Shown piece by piece: positions 19,572-28,982 of a DNA stretch of 64,000 nucleotides. Each line of letters starts with the position of its first letter. Position 1 is the first letter of the stretch. The notes under the pieces are model-generated. The model did not search any database, was not told where the DNA came from, and was given only the letters and a program-made list of their open reading frames with translations. The stretch comes from Hephaestia sp. MAHUQ-44 (lineage in GTDB: Bacteria; Pseudomonadota; Alphaproteobacteria; Sphingomonadales; Sphingomonadaceae): positions 1 through 64,000 of the forward strand of contig NZ_JAMSLX010000009.1 of assembly GCF_023806085.1 (NCBI RefSeq). Reading direction: 5' to 3'. Position numbers and translations under genes: made by a program.

Positions 19572-20396
19572 CTAAATCCGCCGATCCCCCGGATAAGCGA
19601 ACAGCACGTCGCCACCCTCGGCGATCTCGATCGCGGCGCTGCCGGTTACTGTCACGCATTCGCCTGCGCTGAACGCGATGCCCTCGGCGACGCCCGTGCC
19701 GGTTACCGGCACCAGCCAGCCGGTGAGCCCGTCGGGCAGCGTTATGATGCGCTTGCCCGCGGGCCAGCGTTCGAGCACGAATTTGGGCCCTTCGGCGAGG
19801 ATCGTGCGGTCGTGCGCGATCCGGCCAGGCGCGGCCTGCGCGATGAAGGGGGTGCCCTCGCTCACCGCGACCCCGGCATCGAGGTGCAATTCGCGCGGGC
19901 GACCGTAATCATAGAGCCGATAGGTCAGATCGACATTCTGCTGGATCTCGATCAGCGTGATCCCCGCGCCGATCGCGTGGACGGTGCCCGCGGGCGAATA
20001 ATAGAAATCGCCCTGCTTGACCGGTTTCCAGTCGAGCAATTGCTCGATCGAGCCGTCGAGCGCGGCCTCGCGTAATTCCTCGCGACCCACCGGGCGCCGG
20101 GTGCCCAGCGCGATCGTCGAATCGGGTTCGGCCGCGAGCACCAGCCAGGCCTCGTCCTTGCCGCGCGGATAGCCCGCCTTGCGCGCCGCCTGATCGTCGG
20201 GATGGACCTGCACCGACAATTTCTCGCTGGTGAACAGATATTTGACGAGCAGATCGGGATTGGCGTCGCCCGGGGTCTGGAACCATATTTCGCCTACCGG
20301 TTCGCCGTCGCGCGCGGGATCGGCGAAACCCGGCCACAACGTGTGGCGGCCCCACGGCTTTTCGACGCGGCGGGTGGCGAGCAGGGTGGCGGGCAT
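19572..20396 (-). CDS. manA: Class I mannose-6-phosphate isomerase
   Basis: 274 residues of the short type I phosphomannose isomerase group (cupin fold, zinc-dependent), converting fructose 6-phosphate and mannose 6-phosphate. Zinc ligands appear in VQVHPDD and in SPAGTVHAIGAG; the N-terminal VEKPWGRHTLWPGFADP is typical. ATG at 20396 has GAGGAG seven bases upstream and is preferred to the longer frame. Substrate could extend to related sugars. Divergent from bamD over 137 bases. Confidence 0.9.
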   Translation of the reverse strand: MPATLLATRRVEKPWGRHTLWPGFADPARDGEPVGEIWFQTPGDANPDLLVKYLFTSEKLSVQVHPDDQAARKAGYPRGKDEAWLVLAAEPDSTIALGTRRPVGREELREAALDGSIEQLLDWKPVKQGDFYYSPAGTVHAIGAGITLIEIQQNVDLTYRLYDYGRPRELHLDAGVAVSEGTPFIAQAAPGRIAHDRTILAEGPKFVLERWPAGKRIITLPDGLTGWLVPVTGTGVAEGIAFSAGECVTVTGSAAIEIAEGGDVLFAYPGDRRI

Positions 20397-20533
20397 CGGC
20401 GACTCCTCGAACTGGCAAGGCGTGGCAGGCGATACTGCCATATGCCTTGTCCCGCCAACATTGGGCGGGTGCCGGCGTCCATCAAGCGAAAAACCGTTGT
20501 TCGCCCGGCTAAGGCTCGGCTAAGACCGCAACC

Positions 20534-21478
20534 ATGCGTATCCCCCCGTATCGCCGGGCGCTTGCCCGCCCGCTCGCGTTGACGCTGATTGTGGCGCTGG
20601 CCCTGCCCATCGCGGGCTGCGCACGCAACCGCACCAAGGCCGACATTCCCTATGTCGCGCGCGACGTGGGCACGCTTTACACCACCGCCCGCGAACGGCT
20701 CGATCGCGATCAGTACAAGCAGGCGGCGCAATTGTTCGCCGAGGTCGAGCGCCAGCATCCCTATTCGGTCTGGGCGCGGCGCGCGCAGTTGATGAGCGCG
20801 TTCAGTTATTATCTCGATCGCGATTACACCAATTCGCTGCAGGCGGCGCAGCGCTTCCTCTCGATCCATCCCGGCAGCCCCGATGCGCCTTATGCTTATT
20901 ATCTGATCGCGCTCGATTATTATGAGCAGATCTCGGATGTGACGCGCGATCAGAAGATCACCCAGCAGGCGCTCGACGCGCTGGGCGAGCTCACGCGCCG
21001 CTATCCCAATACGCGCTATGCCGCTGACGCGCGGCTCAAGATCGATCTCGTGCGCGATCACCTCGCGGGCAAGGAAATGGAGATCGGCCGTTTCTACCAG
21101 ACGCGCGGTCAGTGGCTGGCGGCGACGCTTCGCTTCCGCCGCGTGGTCGACGACTATCAGCAGACGACGCACGTCCCCGAGGCGCTGATGCGGCTGACCG
21201 AATCGTACCTGGCGCTCGGGATGCCGACCGAGGCCGAGCGTGCCGCCGCGGTGCTCGGCGCCAATTATGTCGGCACGCCGTGGTACGAACACGCTTACGA
21301 TCTGATGCAGAAGCACCCGCCCAGGGCGATTGCCGCGGCGACGCCGGGGCAGGTGCTCGCGCCCGGCGCGCCCGGTACCTCGCCGACGGCGGAGGAAGCG
21401 TTGTTGCCCGATGCGCGCAAAACCGCGCCGGCTGCCGACACGCCCGATCCGGCAGGCATTTCCGATACCACCGGCTGA
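20534..21478 (+). CDS. bamD: Outer-membrane assembly lipoprotein BamD
   Basis: 314 residues. Lipoprotein signal with lipobox PIAGC (Cys29), then five TPR-like repeats (RLDRDQYKQAAQLFAEVERQ, YSVWARRAQLMSAFSYYLDR and following) typical of BamD/YfiO, which partners BamA in inserting outer-membrane proteins. The last 60 residues are a low-complexity Ala/Pro/Thr tail. First gene of a bamD-recN-cation efflux run. Confidence 0.93.
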   Translation: MRIPPYRRALARPLALTLIVALALPIAGCARNRTKADIPYVARDVGTLYTTARERLDRDQYKQAAQLFAEVERQHPYSVWARRAQLMSAFSYYLDRDYTNSLQAAQRFLSIHPGSPDAPYAYYLIALDYYEQISDVTRDQKITQQALDALGELTRRYPNTRYAADARLKIDLVRDHLAGKEMEIGRFYQTRGQWLAATLRFRRVVDDYQQTTHVPEALMRLTESYLALGMPTEAERAAAVLGANYVGTPWYEHAYDLMQKHPPRAIAAATPGQVLAPGAPGTSPTAEEALLPDARKTAPAADTPDPAGISDTTG

Positions 21479-21505
21479 TCCGATGGCCGATCGTCGGCGC
21501 GCGCG

Positions 21506-23167
21506 ATGCTGAGTGCGCTTTCGATCCGCGACGTCGTGCTGATCGAGGCGCTCGATCTCGATTTCGAGAACGGTCTGGGCGTGCTCACCGGCGAGACCGG
21601 GGCGGGCAAATCGATCCTGCTCGACGCGCTTGGGCTTGCGCTGGGCGCACGCGCCGATTCGGGGCTGGTGCGCGCGGGAGCTGCGCAGGCGGTCGTCACC
21701 GCGAGCTTCAATGCGCCCGCGGGCATCGGCGCGACGCTCGCCAATAACGGGATCGCGATCGAACCGGGCGAGCCGCTGCTGATCCGTCGCATCGTCAAGG
21801 CCGACGGCGGCAGCCGGGGTTTCGTCAACGACCAGCCCGCCTCGGCGGGGCTGCTGCGCGAACTGGGCGCGCAACTGGTCGAAATCCATGGCCAGCATGA
21901 CGAGCGCGGATTGCTCAATCCGCGCGGGCATCGCGCGCTGCTCGATGCGTTCGGCCGGCTCGATACCGCGCCGGTCGCCGATGCCTGGCGTGGCTGGCGC
22001 GCGGCCGAGGAAGCGCTGGCCGCGGCGCGCGCCGATCAGGAGGCGGCGACGCGCGACCACGATTTCCTCAGCCACGCGGTCGCCGAACTGCGCGCGCTTG
22101 CCCCCGAACCGGGTGAGGAGGAAACGCTCGCTGCACGCCGCGCAACGATGCAGCGCGGCGAGAAGATCGCGGGCGACTTGCAGGCGGTGGCCGATCTGCT
22201 CGACGGCGCCGAGGGCGGACTGGCCCGGTTGCGGCAGGCGGCGCGCATCCTTGAGCGCGTCGCGGACGATCACGACGCGCTCGCCGACGCGCTGGCGGCG
22301 GTGGATCGCGCGATCATCGAAGGCGCGGCCACGCAAGACAAGGTCGATGAGGCGGCGAACGCGCTGGCGTTCGATCCCGCCCGGCTCGACGCCGACGAGA
22401 CGCGGCTGTTCGAGCTGCGGGCGGTCGCGCGCAAGCACCGCGTCCAGCCCGACGATCTGGCGGCACTGGCCGAGGAGATGGCCGCGCGACTCGAACGGAT
22501 CGAAAGCGGTGATGAGAGCGTCGCCGGGCTCGAACGGGCCGCTGCCGCGGCGGCGCGGGATTATGAAGCGGCGGCCGAGGCGCTGTCGGCGGTGCGGCTC
22601 GACGCGGCGCGGCGGCTCGACGCGGCGGTGACCGCCGAACTCGCGCCGCTCAAGCTCGATGCCGCGCGCTTTCGTACCGCGGTCGCGCCGCTGCCGCGCG
22701 AGCAATGGGCGGCGGCCGGGCGCGACCGCGTCGAATTCGAGGTGTCGACCAACCCCGGCGCGCCGTTCGGGGCACTGATCCGGATCGCATCAGGGGGCGA
22801 GTTGTCGCGCTTCATCCTTGCGCTCAAGGTCGCGCTCGCCGAGCAGGGCGCGGCCGCGACGATGGTGTTCGACGAGATCGACCGCGGCGTCGGCGGCGCG
22901 GTGGCGAGCGCGATCGGCGAGCGGCTGGCGCGGCTGGCCGATGGCGCGCAGGTGCTCGTCGTCACCCACAGCCCGCAGGTTGCCGCGCGCGGGCGCCAGC
23001 ATCTGCTGATCGCCAAAAGCCATGACGGCTTCGTCACGCGCACCGATGTGCGCACGCTCGACGATGGCGCCCGCCGCGAGGAGATCGCGCGGATGCTCTC
23101 GGGTGCAGATATCACCCCCGAAGCACGCGCGCAGGCCGAGCGGCTGATCGCGCCGGCGATGTCCTAG
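21506..23167 (+). CDS. recN: DNA repair protein RecN
   Basis: 553 residues, SMC-like ATPase acting in double-strand break repair. Walker A GETGAGKS at residues 29-36, a long central coiled coil, then the ABC signature ASGGELSRFILAL and Walker B MVFDEIDRGVGG near the C-terminus. It begins 27 bases after bamD; bamD-recN adjacency is common in proteobacteria. Confidence 0.95.
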   Translation: MLSALSIRDVVLIEALDLDFENGLGVLTGETGAGKSILLDALGLALGARADSGLVRAGAAQAVVTASFNAPAGIGATLANNGIAIEPGEPLLIRRIVKADGGSRGFVNDQPASAGLLRELGAQLVEIHGQHDERGLLNPRGHRALLDAFGRLDTAPVADAWRGWRAAEEALAAARADQEAATRDHDFLSHAVAELRALAPEPGEEETLAARRATMQRGEKIAGDLQAVADLLDGAEGGLARLRQAARILERVADDHDALADALAAVDRAIIEGAATQDKVDEAANALAFDPARLDADETRLFELRAVARKHRVQPDDLAALAEEMAARLERIESGDESVAGLERAAAAAARDYEAAAEALSAVRLDAARRLDAAVTAELAPLKLDAARFRTAVAPLPREQWAAAGRDRVEFEVSTNPGAPFGALIRIASGGELSRFILALKVALAEQGAAATMVFDEIDRGVGGAVASAIGERLARLADGAQVLVVTHSPQVAARGRQHLLIAKSHDGFVTRTDVRTLDDGARREEIARMLSGADITPEARAQAERLIAPAMS

Positions 23168-23201
23168 TATCTCGTGGGCGGGCGATGATAGCGATGGCGC
23201 G

Positions 23202-24134
23202 ATGAACCACGATCACGCGCACGATCACGTCCATGGGCATCACCCGCCGGCGAGCTTCGACCGCGCGTTCGCGATCGGCATCGCGCTCAATATCGGCTTT
23301 GTCGCGATCGAGGCGGGTTATGGCTTCGCGGTCGATTCGGTCGCGCTGCTTGCCGATGCCGGGCACAATCTGTCCGACGTGCTCGGGCTCGCGCTGGCGT
23401 GGGGCGGGGCGACGCTCGCCAAGACGCCGCCCTCGAAGCGTTTCACTTATGGGTTGCGCGGGTCGTCGATCCTTGCCGCGCTCGGCAACGCGGTGCTGCT
23501 GCTCGTCGCGCTGGGCGCGATCGTGCTCGAAGCGGTGCAGCGGATCGGCGACCCGCCCGTTATCGCGGGCCTGACCGTCTCGATCGTCGCGGGCGTCGGC
23601 ATCGTGGTCAACGGCGCCACCGCGTGGCTGTTCGCGCGCGGGCGCAAGGGCGACATCAACATTCGCGGCGCGTTCCTCCACATGGTCGCCGATGCCGCGA
23701 TTTCGGCGGGGGTGGTGATCGCCGGGCTGGTCATCTGGCACACCGGGATCGGCTGGATCGATCCTGTCGTCAGTCTCGCGATCGCGGCGGTGATCTTCTG
23801 GCAGACCTGGGGGCTGTTGCGCGAATCGGTCGAGATGTCGCTGGCAGCGGTGCCGCGCGGGGTCGATTATGATGCGGTGGGCGCGGCGCTGGGGGCGTTG
23901 CCCGGGGTGGCGGCGACGCACGATCTCCATATCTGGTCGATGAGCACCACCGAGACCGTGCTGACCGCGCATCTCGTGATGCCGGGCGGCCATCCCGGCG
24001 ACGCTTTTCTCGCGCATGCGCAGGCGATGCTCCACGAGCGGTTCGGGATTGCGCGGACGACCTTCCAGATCGAGGTCGATCCAGCCCCCGATCGCGATCG
24101 TTATTGTGCGCACGCTGCCGAGCCGGCGGTTTAG
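23202..24134 (+). CDS. Cation diffusion facilitator (zinc/cadmium/cobalt efflux)
   Basis: 310 residues, six membrane helices and a cytoplasmic C-terminal ferredoxin-like domain. A His-rich N-terminus (HDHAHDHVHGHH) and the two metal-site motifs HNLSD (helix 2) and HMVAD (helix 5) indicate a Zn-type CDF proton antiporter close to CzcD/ZitB. It starts 34 bases after recN. The downstream repeat at 24144 separates it from the converging hemX-like gene. Confidence 0.92.
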   Translation: MNHDHAHDHVHGHHPPASFDRAFAIGIALNIGFVAIEAGYGFAVDSVALLADAGHNLSDVLGLALAWGGATLAKTPPSKRFTYGLRGSSILAALGNAVLLLVALGAIVLEAVQRIGDPPVIAGLTVSIVAGVGIVVNGATAWLFARGRKGDINIRGAFLHMVADAAISAGVVIAGLVIWHTGIGWIDPVVSLAIAAVIFWQTWGLLRESVEMSLAAVPRGVDYDAVGAALGALPGVAATHDLHIWSMSTTETVLTAHLVMPGGHPGDAFLAHAQAMLHERFGIARTTFQIEVDPAPDRDRYCAHAAEPAV

Positions 24135-24143
24135 GGTTCATTG

Positions 24144-24231
24144 AACCGGACCGACTCAGGATGATCTTTTGTTGGCCGTGATTGCCGAGTCGCCAGATGA
24201 TCTCATCCGGCGCGAAATCACCCTAAGGCGC
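24144..24231 (+). repeat. Dispersed palindromic repeat, copy 2 of 2
   Basis: Matches 131-217. The palindromic core at 24178-24221 runs from GTGATTGCCGAG to GCGAAATCAC. Its right flank overlaps the TAG stop of the HemX-like gene at 24223-24225, so the repeat has supplied or altered that gene's 3' end. Confidence 0.75.
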
Positions 24232-25149
24232 GGCGGGCGGCGTGTCGGGTTCGGCGACCGGCAAGGCGGAAGGCGTTGGGGGGGGCGCCTCGACGGTGGG
24301 CATCGCGGGGCCGCCCTGGCCGAGGATCGCGGCGGTCTCGATCACGTCGAGCGCGCGGCGCGCATCGACATAACGCTGCGCGGCGGCGATCCAGCGGTCG
24401 GCGCGCGGGGCGCCCGGCAGCCGGTTGACTTCGGCCAGCGCCGATTCGACCTGTCCGGCCTCGATCAGATAGCGCGCGCGCGCCAGCCGATCCGACGGCC
24501 GCGACGACAGCGTGCCTTCCTTGTGGATCACGATGAGGCTCGACAGTTCGTCGCGCACGCGATCGAACCATCCCGTGGCGTCGCCGCCGCTGACCAGATC
24601 GTTGCCGATCGACGCCAGCCCGAGGCGCAGATCGTCGGCGGTCACCGGGTTGCGCGATGCCTGGATGATCGTTGCGACCGCGCGCGGCTGGGTCGCGCCG
24701 AAGCGCTGGCGAAGCTGGCCCTCGACATAGCCGAGCCCGAGCCCGCGATCGAGCGCGCGGCGCGCGGCGAAGGCGACGAGCATCCCCTCGGCGCGCGTGG
24801 CGTTGCCGCCCGCCTGTTCGGCCTTGGTATCGATCGTCGCGGTGCGTGCCTCCAGATCGGCGAGCCGCGCGGCGAGCGCGGCCTCGCGCGCACTCAGCGA
24901 ATCGAGATCGGTGCTGGTCGGGGCGATCGGTGTGCGTGCGCCGTCATCGGCGGGCGGCGCGGACTGCAGCGGTACCGGGCGGGTCTTGACGGGGGCCGGC
25001 TGCCCCTCGAACCAATGGCCGTAATTCTTGATCGCATAGCCGATCGCGATCGCGCCGATCAGAAAGGCGACGACGCCCACGATTCCCAGCGTGCGCAGCC
25101 CGATCCGGCGCTCGGGTTTCCCGTCGAGAGGCACATAGTCTCGGCTCAT
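24223..25149 (-). CDS. HemX/mitofilin-like inner-membrane protein of the hem cluster
   Basis: 308 residues. One N-terminal membrane helix (about residues 20-40, TLGIVGVVAFLIGAIAIGYA), then a Pro-rich stretch, a coiled-coil segment (SAREAALAARLADLEARTAT) and an alpha-helical domain to the end with a Pro-rich tail. Position after hemC-hemD and this layout match the COG4223-type proteins annotated as HemX-like or mitofilin-like; a biochemical role is not established. ATG at 25149 follows the hemD stop after 32 bases. Confidence 0.7.
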   Translation of the reverse strand: MSRDYVPLDGKPERRIGLRTLGIVGVVAFLIGAIAIGYAIKNYGHWFEGQPAPVKTRPVPLQSAPPADDGARTPIAPTSTDLDSLSAREAALAARLADLEARTATIDTKAEQAGGNATRAEGMLVAFAARRALDRGLGLGYVEGQLRQRFGATQPRAVATIIQASRNPVTADDLRLGLASIGNDLVSGGDATGWFDRVRDELSSLIVIHKEGTLSSRPSDRLARARYLIEAGQVESALAEVNRLPGAPRADRWIAAAQRYVDARRALDVIETAAILGQGGPAMPTVEAPPPTPSALPVAEPDTPPAAP

Positions 25150-25181
25150 GGCGTGCCTTATCCCCGTGGTTGTCGGCGCGG

Positions 25182-25850
25182 TCAATCGGCGAGCGTGCGG
25201 GCGAGGGCCAGCAGTTCGGCATCGATCGGGATCGCGACCGCCTCGATTCGCCCCCAGCCGGTGCCGAGTGCATCCGCCACCGCCGGGCTCAGCGCCGCGA
25301 TTCGCACCGATTCGCGGTCGATGTGCCCGGTCAGCCGATCGAGCCGTCGCGCGGCATTGGGCGAATGGACCAGCGTCACCGTGCCTTCGAGTCGCGTCAG
25401 GGCCTCGGCCGCGATCGCCAGCGGATCGCTGGCATAGACGGTGATCGCGGTCGCGATCGGCCCGCCCGCCTGCAGCTTGCGCTCGCGCCCGCCGAGATGG
25501 AGCGCGCGTGCCACCCCGGCGCGCGCGGCATCGGCGATCAGCGTCACGCCGTCGCTATCGCCCACGGCGACGACCGAAAAACCCGCCTGCGCGGCGGCGG
25601 CAGCGGTCGCGGCGCCGACGGCGTGCACCGGCAGCGCCTTGAAGCGGTCGAGATCGGTGCCGCCCAGCCGCACGGCATTGGCGCTGGTCAGTACCAGCGC
25701 GTCGAACGCGTGCGGGTCGGGCGCGGTCCAGCCGATCGCGCGGACCTCGAACAAGGGCAATCGAAGCGCCGCCAGCCCCAGCGCCTCGATCGCGGCGGCG
25801 GTCGTCGCATTGGCCGGCTCGGGCCGCAGCACGGCAATCTTCCGCGTCAT
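25182..25850 (-). CDS. hemD: Uroporphyrinogen-III synthase
   Basis: 222 residues of the poorly conserved HemD family, which cyclises hydroxymethylbilane to uroporphyrinogen III. Family cues are the N-terminal VLRPEPANATTAAAIEALG, the middle VLTSANAVR and the later VHSPNAARRL. Its ATG overlaps the hemC stop (ATGA), and hemC-hemD order is conserved in alphaproteobacteria. Confidence 0.9.
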   Translation of the reverse strand: MTRKIAVLRPEPANATTAAAIEALGLAALRLPLFEVRAIGWTAPDPHAFDALVLTSANAVRLGGTDLDRFKALPVHAVGAATAAAAAQAGFSVVAVGDSDGVTLIADAARAGVARALHLGGRERKLQAGGPIATAITVYASDPLAIAAEALTRLEGTVTLVHSPNAARRLDRLTGHIDRESVRIAALSPAVADALGTGWGRIEAVAIPIDAELLALARTLAD

Positions 25851-26788
25851 CCGGTGAACAGCGCGCAGATGGCGGGGGGCGCGCGATCGAGCAGGTCGCG
25901 CGCCAGCCGAGCGCCGATCGTGACGTCGTCGGCTGCGCCCTCGATATGGCCCGTCACGCAATCGCGACCATCGTTCGAGAACAGCGCCGCCTCGATTCGC
26001 AGCCCGGTGCCCAAGGTCGCCAGCGCCGCGACCGGCGAGTGGCAGTCTGCCTCCAGCGCCGCGAGCAGGGCACGTTCGGCCATCACGCAGGTCGATGTCG
26101 CCGCATCGTCGATCGCCGCGATCAGCCGCCGCGTCGTTTCCTCCGCGGTCAGCACTTCGATCCCGATCGCGCCCTGCGCCGGCGCGGGCAGCATCGTCTC
26201 GATCTCGATCGGGGTGCCGAGATCGTGCCGGCCGAGCCGCTCGAGCCCTGCCGCCGCGAGCAGCGTCGCATCGGCCTCGCCCGCTGCCAGCCGGCCCAGC
26301 CGCGTGTCGACATTGCCGCGAAACAGCGTGATTTTGAGATCGGGCCGCAGGTTGCGCAGTTGCGCGGCGCGGCGCGGCGAGCTGGTGCCGATGGTGGCGC
26401 CGTCGGGCAGCGCGGCCACGCTGTCGGCGCCGATCAGCCGATCGCGGACATCGGCGCGCGGCAGCATCGCGGCGATCGCGATGCTCGCCGGGCGGATCGT
26501 CTCGACATCCTTCATCGAATGGACCGCGCAATCGATCTCGCGATCGAGCAGCGCGCGATCGAGCTCCTTGGTCCACAGCGCCTTGCCGCCGATCTCGGCG
26601 AGCGGGCGATCCTGCACCCGGTCACCCGTGGTCTTGACGGGCACGATCGCGACCTGATCCGCCGCCCAGCCGTGCGCGGCCAACAGCGCGTCGCGCACCA
26701 TATGCGCCTGTGCGAGCGCCAGCGGTGAGCCGCGCGTGCCGATGCGGAACAGTCCGCCCAATTCGTTTCTCCGTTCGTACCGCGCCAT
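25847..26788 (-). CDS. hemC: Hydroxymethylbilane synthase (porphobilinogen deaminase)
   Basis: 313 residues. It polymerises four porphobilinogens on a dipyrromethane cofactor. Motifs: RIGTRGSPLALAQA, HSMKDVET, IGTSSPRRAAQLR, RGNVDTRLGRL, LPAPAQGAIGIE and the cofactor-binding cysteine in LEADCHSP. ATG at 26788 gives the family N-terminus; the longer frame is not supported. Divergent from tsaD across 98 bases. Confidence 0.96.
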   Translation of the reverse strand: MARYERRNELGGLFRIGTRGSPLALAQAHMVRDALLAAHGWAADQVAIVPVKTTGDRVQDRPLAEIGGKALWTKELDRALLDREIDCAVHSMKDVETIRPASIAIAAMLPRADVRDRLIGADSVAALPDGATIGTSSPRRAAQLRNLRPDLKITLFRGNVDTRLGRLAAGEADATLLAAAGLERLGRHDLGTPIEIETMLPAPAQGAIGIEVLTAEETTRRLIAAIDDAATSTCVMAERALLAALEADCHSPVAALATLGTGLRIEAALFSNDGRDCVTGHIEGAADDVTIGARLARDLLDRAPPAICALFTG

Positions 26789-26886
26789 CGACGCCCGGCC
26801 CTTGTTGCGCCCGCCATGCAGAAACGCCAGCCCTGCGACAAGCCCAGCCCTTCGACAAGTTCCGTGCGGCACGATAAGGACGGCCG

Positions 26887-27918
26887 ATGTTGATCCTCGG
26901 CCTCGAATCCTCGTGTGACGAAACCGCGGCGGCGCTGGTTCGGGGCGATCGCACGATCGTCGCGCACCGCCTGGCCGGGCAGGAAAGCGCGCATCGGCCC
27001 TATGGCGGCGTGGTGCCCGAAATCGCGGCGCGTGCGCATGTCGAGATCCTCGCACCGTTGATCGAGCAGGCCTTGGCCGAGGCGCAGGTTTCGCTCGATG
27101 ACGTCGATGCAATCGCGGCCACCGCCGGGCCGGGGCTGATCGGCGGGGTGATGGTGGGGCTCGTCACGGGCAAGGCGCTGGCGCATGCGGCGGGCAAACC
27201 ACTGATCGCGGTCAACCATCTCGAAGGCCATGCGCTGTCGCCGCGGCTCGCCGATCCCGGCCTCGCGTTTCCCTATCTGCTGGTGCTGGTTTCGGGCGGG
27301 CATTGCCAATTGCTGTTCGTCGAGGGCGTCGGCCGGTATCGCCGACTCGCGACGACGATCGACGACGCCGCGGGCGAGGCGTTCGACAAGACCGCCAAGA
27401 TCCTCGGGCTCGGTTTTCCCGGCGGCCCCGCGGTCGAGCGTGCCGCCGTCGAAGGCGATGCGACGGCGGTGCCGCTGCCGCGGCCGCTGAAAGGATCGGC
27501 CGAGCCGCATTTCTCGTTCGCCGGGCTCAAGAGCGCGGTGGTGCGCGCGCATGCGGCAGGGCGCTGGTCGGCCGAGGATATTGCCGCATCGTTTCAGGCG
27601 GCGGTGGTCGATTGCCTGATCGACCGCACCCGGCGCGCGCTGGGGGCGATCGACGGCGCGACCGCCTTGGTGGTGGCGGGCGGGGTCGCCGCGAATACAG
27701 CAGTGCGCGGTGCGCTCGAAGCCCTCGCGGCCGACCATGGGCTGCGTTTTGTCGCGCCGCCGGGCTGGCTGTGCACCGATAATGCGGCGATGATCGCCTG
27801 GGCGGGGGCCGAACGCTTCGCGGCCGGGCTCACCGACCCGCTCGATACGCCGGCGCGCGCGCGCTGGCCGCTCGATCCGAATGCGGAAAAAGCGCGCGGA
27901 GCAGGAGTGAAGGCATGA
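26887..27918 (+). CDS. tsaD: tRNA N6-threonylcarbamoyladenosine transferase TsaD
   Basis: 343 residues, ASKHA-fold metalloprotein that makes t6A37 in ANN-decoding tRNAs with TsaB/TsaE. N-terminal [16 protein letters not shown], the iron ligands in NHLEGHALS, and the phosphate loops VSGGHCQL and [11 protein letters not shown] are all present. The stop overlaps the gpsA start by four bases (ATGA). Confidence 0.96.
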   Translation: MLILGLESSCDETAAALVRGDRTIVAHRLAGQESAHRPYGGVVPEIAARAHVEILAPLIEQALAEAQVSLDDVDAIAATAGPGLIGGVMVGLVTGKALAHAAGKPLIAVNHLEGHALSPRLADPGLAFPYLLVLVSGGHCQLLFVEGVGRYRRLATTIDDAAGEAFDKTAKILGLGFPGGPAVERAAVEGDATAVPLPRPLKGSAEPHFSFAGLKSAVVRAHAAGRWSAEDIAASFQAAVVDCLIDRTRRALGAIDGATALVVAGGVAANTAVRGALEALAADHGLRFVAPPGWLCTDNAAMIAWAGAERFAAGLTDPLDTPARARWPLDPNAEKARGAGVKA

Positions 27919-28892
27919 AGATCGGGGTGATCGGCGCGGGCGCCTGGGGCACCGCGCTCGCGCAGGTCGCGGCGCAGGGCGACCGCGAGGTGATCTTGTG
28001 GGCGCGCGAGCCCGAGGTGGTGACGGCGGTCGACGCGCATCATGAGAATCGCGTGTTCCTCCCCGGCGTGCCGCTGTCGCCCGCGATCCGCGCCACCAAC
28101 GCGCTCGCCGATCTGGCGGCGGCGGACGCGCTGCTGGTCGTGGTGCCCGCGCAGCATGTGCGGGCGGTGCTGGCCGAGGCGCCGGTCGGCGCGACCCCAC
28201 TGGTGCTGTGCGCCAAGGGAATCGAGGCGGGCACACGGCTGCTGATCAGCGAAGTGGCGCGCACGGTGGCGCCCAAGGCGCCGATCGCGGTGATTTCCGG
28301 CCCCACCTTCGCGCATGAGGTCGCTGCGGGGCTGCCCGCGGCGGTGACGCTCGCCTGCGAGGACTCGGCGCTGCGCGCCCGGATCGCCGAGCGGCTCGCG
28401 AGCCCGGCATTCCGGCCCTATGCCTCATCCGACGTGATCGGTGCCGAGATCGGCGGCGCGGTCAAGAACGTGCTCGCGATCGCGTGCGGCGTGGTCGAGG
28501 GCGCGGGGCTGGGGCAGAACGCCCGCGCCGCGTTGATCGCGCGCGGTTTCGCCGAGATGACGCGCTTCGGCCTCGCACGCGGCGCGCGCGCGGAAACGCT
28601 CGCCGGGCTGTCGGGGCTGGGCGATCTCGTCCTCACCTGTTCGTCGGTCAGCTCGCGCAACTTCTCGCTCGGGATCGGGCTCGGGCAGGGCAAGGCAGCG
28701 GCCGATCTGCTCGCCGATCGCAAGACGGTGGCCGAAGGCGCCTTCACCGCGCCGGTGCTGCGCGAGGCGGCGGCGGACGTCGGCGTCGACATGCCCGTCG
28801 CGGGGGCGGTGTGCGCGCTGCTGGAGGGGGCAAGCGTGCGCGATGTGATCGAGGATCTGCTCGCGCGGCCCTTGCGCGACGAATATGCCTGA
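27915..28892 (+). CDS. gpsA: Glycerol-3-phosphate dehydrogenase [NAD(P)+]
   Basis: 325 residues. It reduces DHAP to sn-glycerol 3-phosphate for phospholipid synthesis. N-terminal Rossmann motif [24 protein letters not shown], the catalytic lysine in [13 protein letters not shown], and [14 protein letters not shown] are standard. Translationally coupled to tsaD, a common pairing. Confidence 0.96.
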   Translation: MKIGVIGAGAWGTALAQVAAQGDREVILWAREPEVVTAVDAHHENRVFLPGVPLSPAIRATNALADLAAADALLVVVPAQHVRAVLAEAPVGATPLVLCAKGIEAGTRLLISEVARTVAPKAPIAVISGPTFAHEVAAGLPAAVTLACEDSALRARIAERLASPAFRPYASSDVIGAEIGGAVKNVLAIACGVVEGAGLGQNARAALIARGFAEMTRFGLARGARAETLAGLSGLGDLVLTCSSVSSRNFSLGIGLGQGKAAADLLADRKTVAEGAFTAPVLREAAADVGVDMPVAGAVCALLEGASVRDVIEDLLARPLRDEYA

Positions 28893-28982
28893 CGATCTGC
28901 GGCGCGGGTAGGCGCGCAGCACGGTCCCGCTTCGCACCCGCGATGAAGTGCGATATGCATCATCAAACAGCGGGAGAGGATG

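Noticed and set aside
20294..22705. 803-residue minus-strand frame opposite bamD and recN
   Set aside because: Shadow of strong plus-strand genes with no recognisable motif.
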